DNA of 64,000 nucleotides from Nakazawaea peltata (Eukaryota > Ascomycota > Pichiomycetes > Alaninales > Pachysolenaceae): positions 124,001 through 188,000 of the forward strand of contig BCGQ01000010.1 in NCBI GenBank assembly GCA_001599355.1, given 5' to 3'. Below the pieces are notes generated by a model. The model had not been told where the DNA came from. It searched no databases and saw only the letters and a list, made by a program, of their open reading frames with translations. Positions 1 to 10,797 of this stretch are shown piece after piece. Numbering within the stretch: position 1 is the stretch's first letter; each line of letters opens with the position of its first letter. The position numbers and the translations under genes were made by a program.

Positions 1-1
1 T

Positions 2-1666
2 ATGTCATTGATTGTACAATTGACTTCCACCAAGAATATCACCCTGACCATCTCTCCATTGTCAGGATTACTCTACTTTATCAATCCTACTCCGTTATTA
101 AGTGATCTTCTTACAGGGCTCAATCACACTTTGGCAACGGACTTTGATAACCTCCCACATCTGTTACTTTCTGTGATCCTCAAGACCAATTTTGCATTAT
201 TAGATTCTCTCATGAAGGCCACCGATTGGGTCCAAAACACTATTATTGTTTCTGACACATCTAAGATCTTGGCTACAAAGCCTAATGACTCTTTACAATC
301 TTTACAATACTATAGACGTAAAGATTGGCCTCAAGGATGGTTCCTTATTTCGTGTCTCCAAGTTGATTCGACCCTGCTGCCTGTCAAATTCCGTTGGTTT
401 GTTCTGAGAATCAAATTGTATCTCGGAACTTGGTCCGTTAGATGGTGTGAGGAGTTGGATACTACCAACAACACCGAAAATATGCATGAATTATTAAAGG
501 ATTTGGCAGTTCATCTGAGATCCAGACTCTTATCACAATTAATCACCGAAGATTTGGAGAACAATAACGCCATCCTTAAGGTCTTTGATAATGAACTTCC
601 TGCTATCTCATTCCTCCAAGATGAGAAAGAAGATTCAGATGGTCCTACACTTCTCATCAAAAACTCCAGTATCTTTAAGATCCCTAATAGTCATGAGAAT
701 TTGATAGTCAAGATTGCTTTGAATAATTCAAGCAGTTTGAAGATTTGTATCATTGGAAAATTGAAGAATTTCAAGATCAATGAGCTTCATGAAGAGTTGA
801 CTAAAGAAACTGAGATGTCAGTGTTGGATTATGATCCCGAGTCGAATGTTTTCCAAGTGAAATCCGTCATTGATGACACTGTAATCACCACGTCTGAATT
901 GACAGCTGCATCTATTATTCTGACCTCGGCTACGGCAACCTCCACGACCACTAATGGCACTGGGAATGGCCATTCTGCTTCTGCATCCGTTTCTGGAACT
1001 CCAATGGTTGTAGTAATGAACGGGAACTCTTCTAAAATGGATATAAAGAGCAATTTGCTCAGCTCCTCAGTCGAATTGTTAAGCAGATTTTCGCTGTTAT
1101 TGAACGTTTTAGACGTTTTGTCCAAAGAGAATATCACAATAATATCGAATAGTTTGACCACAATCAAGTTTATGTACGATACTTCTAGTGCATCTTTGAA
1201 TTTAATCTCCAACGACGAAGTGTCCATCCAGTTTGATGAAGGCAATCCTCATAAATTGTTGAATATTCAGATTGCTCATTTCTTGAAAAGATTTGGGTTA
1301 CCGAAGACATTAAGAGTATTGAGATTATCCTCCCCCATCGTTTCTAAGCTTTCTCAACTGGTTAATGTGAATCCTCAATTGACTTTAATTACGCACGAAA
1401 TCAACTATTTCAAGCTTCTCTGCTCCAATGTTCTCGTTGACATACTCGTTGAGTATTCTAAGAAAACAGCTCTTATAAAGGTAGAGCTGATGCAACAAAA
1501 AGACCAGCAACTGCCAGCTCAAAGCTCAGAAAAGATCAACAAGTTCATAGAGCTGAATTATGCTAATGAAAAGTTTGCTAATCAAAATTTGTTCAAAGTT
1601 GATACCGATAATTTGGACTCGGTCATCGATAAGGTCACTCTGTTTGTAGTGGGTGAGTTTAAGTAG
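2..1666 (+). CDS. MED14: Mediator subunit 14 (Rgr1), C-terminal part
   Basis: An open frame runs in from the left edge and ends at a TAG. The first in-frame ATG lies at base 2, but 554 residues is only about half of a fungal Med14 (Rgr1 is roughly 1,080 residues), so the true start is almost certainly outside the window. Recognition rests on a Med14-like region near residues 95-150, with a YYRRKDWP segment followed by a Trp-rich stretch, and on the general alpha/beta make-up. Med14 is the backbone subunit joining the head, middle and tail of the Mediator complex, which links activators to RNA polymerase II in the nucleus. A Ser/Thr/Ala-rich low-complexity stretch near residues 300-335 resembles a linker. 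The family call is from memory of motifs, not from an alignment. Confidence 0.65.
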   Translation: MSLIVQLTSTKNITLTISPLSGLLYFINPTPLLSDLLTGLNHTLATDFDNLPHLLLSVILKTNFALLDSLMKATDWVQNTIIVSDTSKILATKPNDSLQSLQYYRRKDWPQGWFLISCLQVDSTLLPVKFRWFVLRIKLYLGTWSVRWCEELDTTNNTENMHELLKDLAVHLRSRLLSQLITEDLENNNAILKVFDNELPAISFLQDEKEDSDGPTLLIKNSSIFKIPNSHENLIVKIALNNSSSLKICIIGKLKNFKINELHEELTKETEMSVLDYDPESNVFQVKSVIDDTVITTSELTAASIILTSATATSTTTNGTGNGHSASASVSGTPMVVVMNGNSSKMDIKSNLLSSSVELLSRFSLLLNVLDVLSKENITIISNSLTTIKFMYDTSSASLNLISNDEVSIQFDEGNPHKLLNIQIAHFLKRFGLPKTLRVLRLSSPIVSKLSQLVNVNPQLTLITHEINYFKLLCSNVLVDILVEYSKKTALIKVELMQQKDQQLPAQSSEKINKFIELNYANEKFANQNLFKVDTDNLDSVIDKVTLFVVGEFK

Positions 1667-1712
1667 ATAGATGTATAAAAATGTACCATATAATCATGAA
1701 AGAGAGTAAGAA

Positions 1713-1738
1713 GGTAGGACAGTAGGACAGTAGGAGAG
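1713..1738. repeat. Short tandem repeat, 10-bp unit
   Basis: The unit AGTAGGAC(AG) is repeated about two and a half times just after the MED14 stop codon. It is short and noncoding, and may be slippage in a 3' UTR. Confidence 0.6.
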
Positions 1739-1846
1739 TGATATCGACTGGATATTCAATATTAACTAATAATGGCAGGTGAACAGCAACATTTGAATAC
1801 TGATGCTGCTCAGTTATTACGGTAATCTTAGGAAGATTTGTGGAAG

Positions 1847-1861
1847 AAAAAAAAAAGAAAA
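1847..1861 (-). terminator. RNA polymerase III terminator of tRNA-Val
   Basis: On the minus strand the tRNA is followed within a few bases by TTTT and then a run of ten T. Such T runs are the standard Pol III stop signal. Confidence 0.85.
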
Positions 1862-1863
1862 CT

Positions 1864-1937
1864 TGATTTCGCCCAGGATCGAACTGGGGACCTTCTGCGT
1901 GTTAAGCAGATGCCATGACCAACTAGACCACGAAACC
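1864..1937 (-). tRNA. tRNA-Val (anticodon AAC)
   Basis: The 74-nt gene is read on the minus strand and begins GGTTTCGTGG. The acceptor stem GGTTTCG pairs with CGAAATC, followed by an A discriminator base. The anticodon stem CTGC/GCAG encloses the loop TTAACAC, giving anticodon AAC, which reads GTT (and GTC after A34-to-I editing). The A box TGGTCTAGTTGG and the B box GTTCGATCC are both intact. The sequence is almost identical to the S. cerevisiae tRNA-Val(AAC) as I remember it. No intron and no encoded CCA, as expected for a eukaryotic nuclear tRNA. Confidence 0.96.
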
Positions 1938-2851
1938 AATCTTCGAGAGATTATTTTACCAATTTGTCCCAGTAGCTGAGAAGGACACACTCTAACCATA
2001 GATTGGTCGGGCACACGATCTGTCGGGCAAGACCATCCGGATAATTGCATGGTATAAATCGAACGATCATTTATCTCCGATAGATCAGCTTCAAGGATAA
2101 GGTGGGACACACTATTCTCAAATCACCCCCCTCTCCAAATCCCCCGTCAGTTACCCATTAACTTCCCCGAAATGAGATCATTTTCCACCTGCACTTAGAA
2201 TGGATATTCAGTCCGCCGAACAGTGCACTATTGTCTCGAGATCAGCTCAGCATTTTCCAAATTTAAAGTATAGCAAACCTTAACAGCCGCATATCGACTA
2301 ATGTCAACAAGCTCTGGCAGTACTAATAATAGGCTAATATGCATAAATAAAAAGCTTGGCTCTAGGCTGCACAGCAAATTCAGAAAATGCCAATGTTTCT
2401 GACACGAGCAAAAGCAGGTGGAGAATTCCAAGATAAGATAAGATAAGAGATGTGTGGGGAGCTCAAAGTACCTATGTATGGCAATTACAGTCGAGTTTAA
2501 CGTCAAAGTCTTGGCTTCTTATAAAAAACTATGCTTAAAATTGATCGGGTAACTGTGATGAAACCATGTCACAATTATACTGAGGAAGTTTAGCTGGAGT
2601 ATGTCAGTAAAACTCAATCTGCAATAATAACACGAGACATATTTCAAGGAGTGATCTTCGAATATCGGAATTAATGAACATTTTATCCTATCGTTATCGC
2701 GATATGACCTTACCTCGATCAGACGGTGGCTCGCTTATCTCTAGAATTCCTAGAACGGGGTCGGATTATGATATCTTTGGTATAAATGGCACTTGTTTGT
2801 CTGTTTAGATTCTTTGTAAATTCTGTATAGACTCAAAGAAATAAAATCAAA
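1938..2851. promoter_or_regulatory. Long upstream region of the MFS transporter with GATAAG sites
   Basis: This stretch of roughly 900 bases between the tRNA and the transporter holds no credible gene. Three overlapping GATAAG hexamers lie at 2432-2447 and a reverse-strand copy (CTTATC) at 2734-2739. GATAAG is the binding site of Gln3/Gat1-type GATA factors that mediate nitrogen catabolite control in yeasts. Inference: the transporter is regulated by nitrogen source. Confidence 0.5.
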
Positions 2852-4483
2852 ATGTCTAGTGAGAAGAAAGACGAAGTTGTGGTGGCAGTCGAGGAGAATG
2901 ACTCTCTTGCCGAAAAAGAAGAGGAAGTCCCAGACTACAAGTCTGTCAAACCAGTTTACCTTCCATTTAGTAAATGTAAAGAATTGTTCTTCACCAGGAA
3001 GGACCCTAACCCCCTTCCAGAAAGAAAGTTCTTCTTTTGGTACCCACCAGGACAAACTGCCTATGAGAAGAGATTGGTCTTCAAGATTGACTGTGCAATC
3101 ATGAGTTATGTTTGTCTCAGTTATTTCGTCAGATATTTGGATCTGCAAAACGTTTCGTCCCTGTACGTTTCTGGTATGAAAGAGGATTTACATATGGATG
3201 GAGGAGAAGACTATAATGTTGTCACTCAAATGTTCAGTGTTTCGTATGCTCTTGCTGGTCCATTCTCTAACTTGGCTTTGACTAAAGTTAAAGCTCATCA
3301 TTTGTTACCAGCTTTGGAACTTCTTTGGGGGTTGATGTGTTTGTTGGTTTACAGAGCCAAGAATTACCAAACAGTTGCAGGATTGAGATTTGTTCAAGGT
3401 CTTTGTGAAGGAGCTGCCTGGCCTCTGATTCATTATATCTTGGGTTCATGGTATACTCCAGATGAGTTAGCCAAGAGGACTTCTATTTTCATCGCTTCTG
3501 GTAGTGTCGGTACTATGCTTTCTGGATTAATTCAATCTGCTTTAAAGGCTACCATGGATGGTGTCGGAGGTTTAGCTGGTTGGAGATGGTTATTCATTAT
3601 CGATGCTCTTGTTACATTCCCAATTGCCTTTTATGGATTCTTCTTATTCCCAGATGTTCCTAATAATGCTACTGCAAGATTCTATCTTAGTGAGGAAGAC
3701 ATTGAGTACTGCAGAAATAGAGTCAAGGTTGCTGGTAAACACAGAGTTAACAAATTCGATTGGTCTATTCTTAGACGTGTCTTCACCAGTTATAATTGGT
3801 ATTTGTTCGTTTTTGCTTGGATCCTTTGGGGTTTTGGTGGTACACTTCTGGATTACTACAGTATTGTCTTGAAGTACTTAGGATACAATGTTTACGACAG
3901 AAACAATATTCCTTCTATTCAAAGAGGTGTCGCTATTGTATGTTGTATTATAAGTGGATTTGTTATTGATATGAGACGTAAGAGATGGGAGGTAGCCGTT
4001 GTTGCAACTCTTATCTGGATTGCCTCAATTTCTATCATTGTCGCATGGGACGTTCCAAGAGGAGCAATGATCTACGGTTACACAATGATGGCAATGTCAA
4101 GTGTTATGTCTCCATTAATTGTAGGCTGGGCTAACGAATTGTGTAAGGATGATGATCAAATCAGAGCCGTCACCATCGGTAGTTTGAACTTCGTTTCTGG
4201 ATTGTTGCAAGTTCCATACATTTTTGTCTTGTTCAACACCGACTACGGACCAAAGTTCACCATTGGTAACAGAGCTTGTTTAACCATTGTTACCATTCTT
4301 TTCTTCTATATCTTCTTGATTGTTCAATTTGACAGATATCAAAGAAGAAAGAGAGATTATATTCTGACTTTACCAACAGCAGGAGGTGAAGTTATTGTAG
4401 CTGAAGATGATGAATCCAGATCTGGGGAATCTAGATCTGAAGAATCAGAGGAACAAAGTTCTATGATTGCTAGTCGTAAGTAG
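2852..4483 (+). CDS. MFS transporter, anion:cation symporter (Fen2/Liz1 pantothenate-type)
   Basis: The 543-residue protein has a hydrophilic acidic N-terminus (about 75 residues), then around twelve hydrophobic segments, then a charged Ser/Glu-rich tail. Signature stretches are those of the Dal5/Fen2 branch: a YLD-x-QN-x-SS block followed by YVSGMKEDL (residues ~97-113), ILGSWYTPDELAKR, and GLAGWRWLFIIDA. Members are proton symporters for organic acids such as pantothenate, allantoate or biotin at the plasma membrane. Closest in my memory is FEN2, but the exact substrate is not determined. The CTG at codon 104 falls where Fen2 has Ala (NAYVSGM). A close second copy lies at 52412-54019. The start codon has an A-rich context (ATCAAAATG). 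Confidence 0.85.
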   Translation: MSSEKKDEVVVAVEENDSLAEKEEEVPDYKSVKPVYLPFSKCKELFFTRKDPNPLPERKFFFWYPPGQTAYEKRLVFKIDCAIMSYVCLSYFVRYLDLQNVSSLYVSGMKEDLHMDGGEDYNVVTQMFSVSYALAGPFSNLALTKVKAHHLLPALELLWGLMCLLVYRAKNYQTVAGLRFVQGLCEGAAWPLIHYILGSWYTPDELAKRTSIFIASGSVGTMLSGLIQSALKATMDGVGGLAGWRWLFIIDALVTFPIAFYGFFLFPDVPNNATARFYLSEEDIEYCRNRVKVAGKHRVNKFDWSILRRVFTSYNWYLFVFAWILWGFGGTLLDYYSIVLKYLGYNVYDRNNIPSIQRGVAIVCCIISGFVIDMRRKRWEVAVVATLIWIASISIIVAWDVPRGAMIYGYTMMAMSSVMSPLIVGWANELCKDDDQIRAVTIGSLNFVSGLLQVPYIFVLFNTDYGPKFTIGNRACLTIVTILFFYIFLIVQFDRYQRRKRDYILTLPTAGGEVIVAEDDESRSGESRSEESEEQSSMIASRK

Positions 4484-4734
4484 TTTGTATAAGAAAAGAT
4501 AAGCTGGACTTATATTAATTTGTAGTATGTAGACAACCCCCCAAAAAAGGGATACATCAGCATTTTACGAATGAACATAGCACTTTACAAATTATCTACC
4601 GTAATAGTCAAATGAGCAAGTTACGAATGTTCCTCAGCAAAAAATTAATCTCATCCCTCAGAGCAAAAATCTCAAATTAACCGCCCTTAAAAAGAGACCC
4701 AAAGCTGATAACGACGACCATCAGAAGCCATTCA

Positions 4735-6675
4735 ATGGACGGACGCAGCTTACTAGATACATCGTCACCATTCATGGTGAGAAACCATACCTATTTAGAA
4801 GAAAATGGCGTCCCAAGCGGTCTGGAACCGTCAATCTCGGACTCGACCTCGTCGAGCTTAGTTCATCAATTACAATACGAACTCTCCAACTTGAAGAACC
4901 AGATGCTGATGGATAAATTGGAGTCTGAAAAGAGTCTGGAGGGGTTTAAGAAGATGCTCAAAGAGCGTGATCAGGAAATTGAGACCTTGACTGGCAATGA
5001 ACAGTTCCTTTTTGAGAAGAATGAGGAGATGAAGAAGCAGATCTCCATGTTGAAGAGCGAACAATCCAAGATGTTGAAGGAACGGGACTCTGAGATCGCC
5101 AAGTTACGTCTATCGTCTACTATGAATCTGGATCAGCTGACCAGTTACAAATTTGAGGTCGATTCTTTGAAAAGTAAGGGTGAGATAGCTCGTCAGCAAT
5201 ATGAGACCCAGCTTGAGCGATATACCGAACATATTGAGAATTTGAAATTGGAATTACTGAAACAAATGGAACAAAATACTTCATTAATGGGTAAAGTGGC
5301 GGAATTGGAGTCTGTGACTTCGTCTAGACCCGGTTTTATGGACGCTGAAGCCACCAATCAAAATGACCTCGAGTTTTATAAGAACCAAATGAGCTCTCAG
5401 ACCGAAGAGATACTGATTCTTAATGAGAAAGTGACCAAATACGAACAGCAATGGACCAAATTCTCAACAAACAATGATTTGTTGGAGATTTTGAAAGAGG
5501 AAAGATCGATAACAATGAAGAAATTAGAGCATTTGAAACAGTTAGGATTGAAAAATCAACAATTGGAATTAGAAGTATCGAAATTAAGACATGAGAAGTT
5601 CAGATGGGATCTGGTGATGAAGGGATCTCAGAAAAGTCCATTACAATTCTTTAATGATATCAAGTTGGTGCAAATGGAAAACGAGCAATTGAAAGAGAAA
5701 TTGAAGAATTCTTCTTTAGAAGCTCAACAGCATTCTAAAGATATTCTTAGATTGTTAGAAGACCTGGACCATATCAAAGCTGAACGTGATAAGGTGAGAC
5801 AAGAATTAGTTGAATTCAAGCTGAAAGAAATTCAGAACAACCAACTGAAAGCACTTCTGGAGCAAGAAACCGAGTTTGCTAAATCTCAATTGGAATTTTC
5901 TAAGCTTGAGATTAATTGGTTGCTTGAAAAAAGCGAGGGCAGTCAAAAAATCGACCATTTACAGAAATTGGAGGCCAAATTAGATGACATTTCTAAACAA
6001 CATCTGCAACAATTGACTTTATTAAGAAATGAATCGAATCTGGCATGGGAGGCTCACAAATCTCTTCAAATGCCACAGGAAGAATCTCATAGTAAGAGAG
6101 TTCGTATTGACGGAAATAATGACCAATTACAAAATATGGAGTTGGAATTGAACAGAAAGAACAACACTATTGTAGTTTTGGAGGGAAATGTGAAAGAATT
6201 AGAGCTGAGAGTTGCGGAATTGGAGACCAAAAGCAAGCCAGAGACAGCGGAGGATGTCACAATTCCCGACCACAAGTTATCCCAACCACTTCATGATCGT
6301 CTTTTACTGGAACAACGTCATTTAGAAGACCAATTATTCGAAAGCCGTAAACAATTAGAGCTCTTGAAAGAAGAATTTGAGTTAAAAGTCTCAAAGTACA
6401 ACCAAATAGTCTTAAAATTGTTTGATTTTAAGGTGGATCTTCTTGGAGACGACAAAATCATCATTTACAATGACCAGATCAAAGTAGAGGGAAACATCAT
6501 TGAGACATCTAGTGGAGCATTTGAAATCAAACTTGGAGAGAAATTAGGAGATTCTTCCCCGTCAATCTCGGACGAAAAATACCATGAATTATATACCAAA
6601 TGGGTGCTAAACCAATCAGATATACCGTGCTTCATTGCCGAGTTGACTCTACAATCCAAAAGTACGAATAAATAA
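4735..6675 (+). CDS. MAD1: Spindle assembly checkpoint protein Mad1
   Basis: The 646-residue protein is almost entirely coiled coil from residue ~45 to ~565, followed by a compact C-terminal domain ending with a CFIAELTLQSK motif. That end matches the Mad1 C-terminal RWD-like fold (human: IPAFLSSLTLELF). A candidate Mad2-interaction motif lies at K442-S-L-Q-M-P447, compared with KVLHMSLNP in human Mad1. Mad1 sits at nuclear pores and unattached kinetochores and turns Mad2 into its closed form to block anaphase. Length is somewhat shorter than S. cerevisiae Mad1 (749). The gene is convergent with the next one, with only 22 bases between stop codons. Confidence 0.88.
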   Translation: MDGRSLLDTSSPFMVRNHTYLEENGVPSGLEPSISDSTSSSLVHQLQYELSNLKNQMLMDKLESEKSLEGFKKMLKERDQEIETLTGNEQFLFEKNEEMKKQISMLKSEQSKMLKERDSEIAKLRLSSTMNLDQLTSYKFEVDSLKSKGEIARQQYETQLERYTEHIENLKLELLKQMEQNTSLMGKVAELESVTSSRPGFMDAEATNQNDLEFYKNQMSSQTEEILILNEKVTKYEQQWTKFSTNNDLLEILKEERSITMKKLEHLKQLGLKNQQLELEVSKLRHEKFRWDLVMKGSQKSPLQFFNDIKLVQMENEQLKEKLKNSSLEAQQHSKDILRLLEDLDHIKAERDKVRQELVEFKLKEIQNNQLKALLEQETEFAKSQLEFSKLEINWLLEKSEGSQKIDHLQKLEAKLDDISKQHLQQLTLLRNESNLAWEAHKSLQMPQEESHSKRVRIDGNNDQLQNMELELNRKNNTIVVLEGNVKELELRVAELETKSKPETAEDVTIPDHKLSQPLHDRLLLEQRHLEDQLFESRKQLELLKEEFELKVSKYNQIVLKLFDFKVDLLGDDKIIIYNDQIKVEGNIIETSSGAFEIKLGEKLGDSSPSISDEKYHELYTKWVLNQSDIPCFIAELTLQSKSTNK

Positions 6676-6697
6676 TAGATTTTATAATAAATAATGA

Positions 6698-7285
6698 TCA
6701 TTTTTCACCAAATAACCAAACCAGCCATGAGTTCCGATCTCTCAGGATACGTTCTTCCTCTGAAAATACGCGAATGGAGTTATCCGGCAAGATTTCACCG
6801 GTCTGAGTTTTCCTCTCACCTCCCAAGACCAATCTACGGTACAATTCAATCGAGGGGAACAGGATCATCACCACCCCAGCAACGATCCATTGGATGGCTC
6901 TGCCTTTATTGAGGATTTCGGGAGGGACAGGGACCGGTTTGGAGGAGTATTTGGAGGAGGGCAGGAGACCTCGTCTCAAGATATTTCCGACTCCTTTGTC
7001 ATCATGAACGGTACTTCCGAAACCATTTAACTCTGCTGGACCTGTTCCATTGGCCATATTCTTCACCTTGTCATCGCTCAGGTTCTGCCCCACGTTAAAT
7101 CCTAACTTGGTCTGAGATCTAGGTATACCAAATCCAGTCACCAGTCCCAAATCAGCTCTTCCTTTCAATGGGAGCTTTTTCTGGCTCATCACTTTAGGTC
7201 TATTACAATTAGAAACAAAGGGACTATCAATTCCCAATGCCTTGATGTTGATCTGTCTTTCTGAATCGTCAAATTGTGGGGTCAT
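6698..7285 (-). CDS. Unknown protein with one membrane segment
   Basis: I do not recognise this 195-residue protein. The first ATG is at 7285 (MTPQFDD); reading further upstream would need a TTG start. Most of the N-terminal two thirds is polar and Gly/Lys-rich. A single hydrophobic segment near residues 130-150 (IVAGVVMILFPSIELY) is followed by basic residues and a charged tail ending in WLVWLFGEK. The layout suits a single-pass protein of the mitochondrial inner membrane or the ER, but this is inference. It is divergent from DIM1 and shares a 231-bp promoter with it that contains a CArG-like box, CCATAATAGG, at 7341-7350. Codon use resembles its neighbours, so it is probably a real gene. 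Confidence 0.6.
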   Translation of the reverse strand: MTPQFDDSERQINIKALGIDSPFVSNCNRPKVMSQKKLPLKGRADLGLVTGFGIPRSQTKLGFNVGQNLSDDKVKNMANGTGPAELNGFGSTVHDDKGVGNILRRGLLPSSKYSSKPVPVPPEILNKGRAIQWIVAGVVMILFPSIELYRRLVLGGERKTQTGEILPDNSIRVFSEEERILRDRNSWLVWLFGEK

Positions 7286-7340
7286 ATAAAGTAGTGCATG
7301 TAACACCAAACTCCCAATTCAGTATCCATCAATTAGACTT

Positions 7341-7350
7341 CCATAATAGG
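7341..7350. promoter_or_regulatory. CArG box (Mcm1-type site)
   Basis: CCATAATAGG fits CC(A/T)6GG exactly and is flanked by TT and AAAT, as in yeast Mcm1 sites. It lies between the divergent unknown gene and DIM1. Function is inferred from the motif only. Confidence 0.4.
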
Positions 7351-7438
7351 AAATTTAAAATTTTCATCTTGGTTTCCCAATCTGGAGATTCAAATTTTCA
7401 CAAAATTCCTCTATTAGGAAATTCAAATTTTTCGTATT

Positions 7439-7476
7439 AAAATTTTTTAAAGCTCTCATTTTTAACCTGCGATGAG
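7439..7476. promoter_or_regulatory. RRPE plus PAC element pair of DIM1
   Basis: AAAATTTTTT (7439-7448) and GCGATGAG (7469-7476) lie 40-80 bases before the DIM1 start. This pair, bound by Stb3 and by Dot6/Tod6 in S. cerevisiae, marks ribosome-biogenesis genes. It agrees with the function of DIM1. Confidence 0.65.
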
Positions 7477-7480
7477 ATGA

Positions 7481-8512
<1,032 letters not shown>

Positions 8513-8549
8513 ATAGAATCTACATAAATATTAATACTAAGTTTATTAC

Positions 8550-10442
8550 TTAACGTCTCTTTTGTTGAGGTTTACTGGTATCTTTCTCGATAACATCACT
8601 TACATTACCCAACTCTTCCATACTATCCTCGGCGATACGTACTTGGTCTCTTCTTTCCCACCATCTGTCCTCACAAATATCAAACAGTAACGATTTCAAG
8701 AGCTTAGCCCCCCTGGTATCCCTATTTTGAGAAATTGCCCATTCCAAGAATTCTCCTCCAGTTCTGACATAGAAGCTTCTTAATGATTCGAATGGTTTAG
8801 GATGAGGTAACCAAGGTCTAAGATCGGGAATTTCTGGCTCTGCTTCTTCAGGTTCTTCTTCCTCTTCTTCCTCTTCTTCCTCAGCGATCAATTTTCTGTC
8901 GGTTTCCTCATCTTCATCGTCGTCATCGTCGTCATCGTCTTCATCATCGTCGTCCTCATCTTCACTCTCAGCTTGCAGTTTCTCAAGTTCAGACAAATCT
9001 TCCCAAATAACTTTACACCCGTCCAATTTACTAAGATCTACAGCATAGAATGAGTCCAAATTGCACTCTTGCTCACCATTCTCCCAGACACCTCCATATA
9101 TATATAAGACATCGTCGAGGACAGTGGTGGCAGAGTTATAACGAGGATGAGGCATCTGGGTTCTCACTTCAAACACCTTCTTAGTCTCTTCCTCCTCCTC
9201 TTCTACGGCTACATTTGGTACAGTCTCTATATTTTCGGAATCATTGTCATCCAAGTTCAGTTTCAGCAAGATCGAGTTCAACAAATCTTCTAATTCCTTG
9301 TCTCTGGACTTATCTTTCCTCAGAGAAACAGCAGCAGTCTTGTTCTTCTTAGGATTTCTCAAAGTCTGTGCAAACCATCTATTGGTTTCGGCATTAAAAT
9401 TGAAAAGTGTGTTATAGAAGGTTGATTCTAAATTCTCTTCACTCTCATCGTAGTCATAAACACCCCCAAATAACACACCTCTTCCCTTATGATGAGCCAT
9501 AGAACATCCTACACGAGGGGAAGGTTGGAAACCTTGTTTTTTACGTCTTTCCCATCTAATTCCACCGAGATCACTCTTCATCTTCAAATTCCAACAGTCG
9601 TTCAATACTTTACCTTTTTGTAAACCTTTACCAGCCTTTACTTTGGTGTAACCACCCCAAATAAGAGCTCCCTCAGGTGTTGGAATCAACGAATGTCCAG
9701 ATCTCAGATCCGGTAAAGTGTGATTTCCAGGGAAGGTCACTTCATGCCACTTATATTCGGTCACATCAAATAACCAAACATCATTTAAGTAGGTAGTAGT
9801 AGTACCCAAGTCACGGAATCCTCCATGCATAATTACATAGTTCTTCCAGTATGTCATACGATGACCAGATCTCAGTAATGGACCCTTCTTATACTCTACT
9901 TTGGTCCATTCCTTAGTCTGACTATCTAAAATCCATGTGTCACCATAATGATAGAAGGTGGTTTGTTTAGGAGATGAGAATTCTCCACCAAACATCACCA
10001 AAATTCCACTAGGATGGTTACACATTTGGTGGGATGAACGTGGCAATGGAGAATTTTTAGAAGTGTATTGTCTCCAGCCATCATTGTCTACATTATATAC
10101 ATACAAATCATTGTAGAAATGGGCTAATCCAGTACTGGTAGTCGTCTCACCCCCAAACAATAATAATTCCTTCTTACCACCATTATTATTGGCTACAAGT
10201 GTGGAATTCATACGTCTAGGAGGACGCTCTACCGATTCTATGTTAATAGCCTCGAACAGAGCCTGCTCCTTCGCCAAATTCAGCAACATCTCATCGATAT
10301 CCACATCATCTTCGAACTCATCATCGCCTAATTTCTTACTGAGTTTCTTGTTCTTTTGTTCGCTTTTCTTCTCAGCTTTTTGCTTCTTCTCAGCCAGACG
10401 AGCCTTCTTGGCCTCCTTGCTCTTCTTATCCTTCTTAGCCAT
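8550..10442 (-). CDS. KEL3: Kelch-repeat protein Kel3
   Basis: The 630-residue protein starts with a Lys/Glu-rich basic segment (AKKDKKSKEAKK). Kelch blades follow between residues ~90 and ~470, marked by repeated GG doublets: FGGETT, FGGEFS, HGGFRD, WGGYTK, FGGVYD, YGGVWE. A very acidic stretch encoded by GAC/GAT repeats (minus strand of 8860-8960) precedes a conserved C-terminal domain. It is the orthologue of S. cerevisiae Kel3 and human KLHDC4; the exact role is not well known. I take the ATG at 10442 as start because two codons upstream is only a TTG. Downstream of DIM1 and upstream of KAR9, as in the S. cerevisiae region. Confidence 0.92.
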   Translation of the reverse strand: MAKKDKKSKEAKKARLAEKKQKAEKKSEQKNKKLSKKLGDDEFEDDVDIDEMLLNLAKEQALFEAINIESVERPPRRMNSTLVANNNGGKKELLLFGGETTTSTGLAHFYNDLYVYNVDNDGWRQYTSKNSPLPRSSHQMCNHPSGILVMFGGEFSSPKQTTFYHYGDTWILDSQTKEWTKVEYKKGPLLRSGHRMTYWKNYVIMHGGFRDLGTTTTYLNDVWLFDVTEYKWHEVTFPGNHTLPDLRSGHSLIPTPEGALIWGGYTKVKAGKGLQKGKVLNDCWNLKMKSDLGGIRWERRKKQGFQPSPRVGCSMAHHKGRGVLFGGVYDYDESEENLESTFYNTLFNFNAETNRWFAQTLRNPKKNKTAAVSLRKDKSRDKELEDLLNSILLKLNLDDNDSENIETVPNVAVEEEEEETKKVFEVRTQMPHPRYNSATTVLDDVLYIYGGVWENGEQECNLDSFYAVDLSKLDGCKVIWEDLSELEKLQAESEDEDDDDEDDDDDDDDEDEETDRKLIAEEEEEEEEEEPEEAEPEIPDLRPWLPHPKPFESLRSFYVRTGGEFLEWAISQNRDTRGAKLLKSLLFDICEDRWWERRDQVRIAEDSMEELGNVSDVIEKDTSKPQQKRR

Positions 10443-10797
10443 GGTCAATAGGGGGTTCCTAGCTCTCTAGTCAACTACCTCTTCAACTACAAGATGTTTG
10501 AAAATTTTTTAGGCAGGGTAACTTTTCACTAGCGAAAAAACCCTTCTTAACAGGAAAAAGGGGATACCTGCTAAGGAGGGAGGGGTAAGCATGGAGGGGT
10601 AAGGGGAATAGAAGCAGTTAGCGGAATGATGTGGTGCCGGAAGCAAGAATTACATGTCAGGTATATGGTAAGCAAGATAAGGATGCAGGCCAATTGTATA
10701 GGGCGAAGAAGGTTGGTGCTAAGGTTGGTGCTACAAGTGTATTCATTCGCTCATCGATGGTAGGGATACATGTTAATTATACAGGGTAGGGGAGAGA
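10443..10797. other. Intergenic region KEL3-KAR9
   Basis: This holds the KEL3 promoter and the KAR9 3' flank. An RRPE-like AAAATTTTTT lies near 10501-10510, about 60 bases before the KEL3 start. A G-rich plus strand follows (GGGAGGGAGGGG near 10577). No gene or RNA is seen. Confidence 0.5.

Noticed and set aside
829-1245. Minus-strand ORF of 138 codons inside MED14
   Set aside because: Shadow frame opposite a real gene, with no recognisable features.
1772-1825. 17-codon ORF (ATGGCAGGTG...) preceded by ATTAACTAAT and CAG, like a splice acceptor
   Set aside because: Too short, no matching upstream exon or donor, and the branch sequence is not the TACTAAC used by all six supported introns.
2555-2582. 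C/D snoRNA-like boxes GTGATGA and CTGA
   Set aside because: Only about 20 bases apart, with no terminal stem or second box pair; probably chance.
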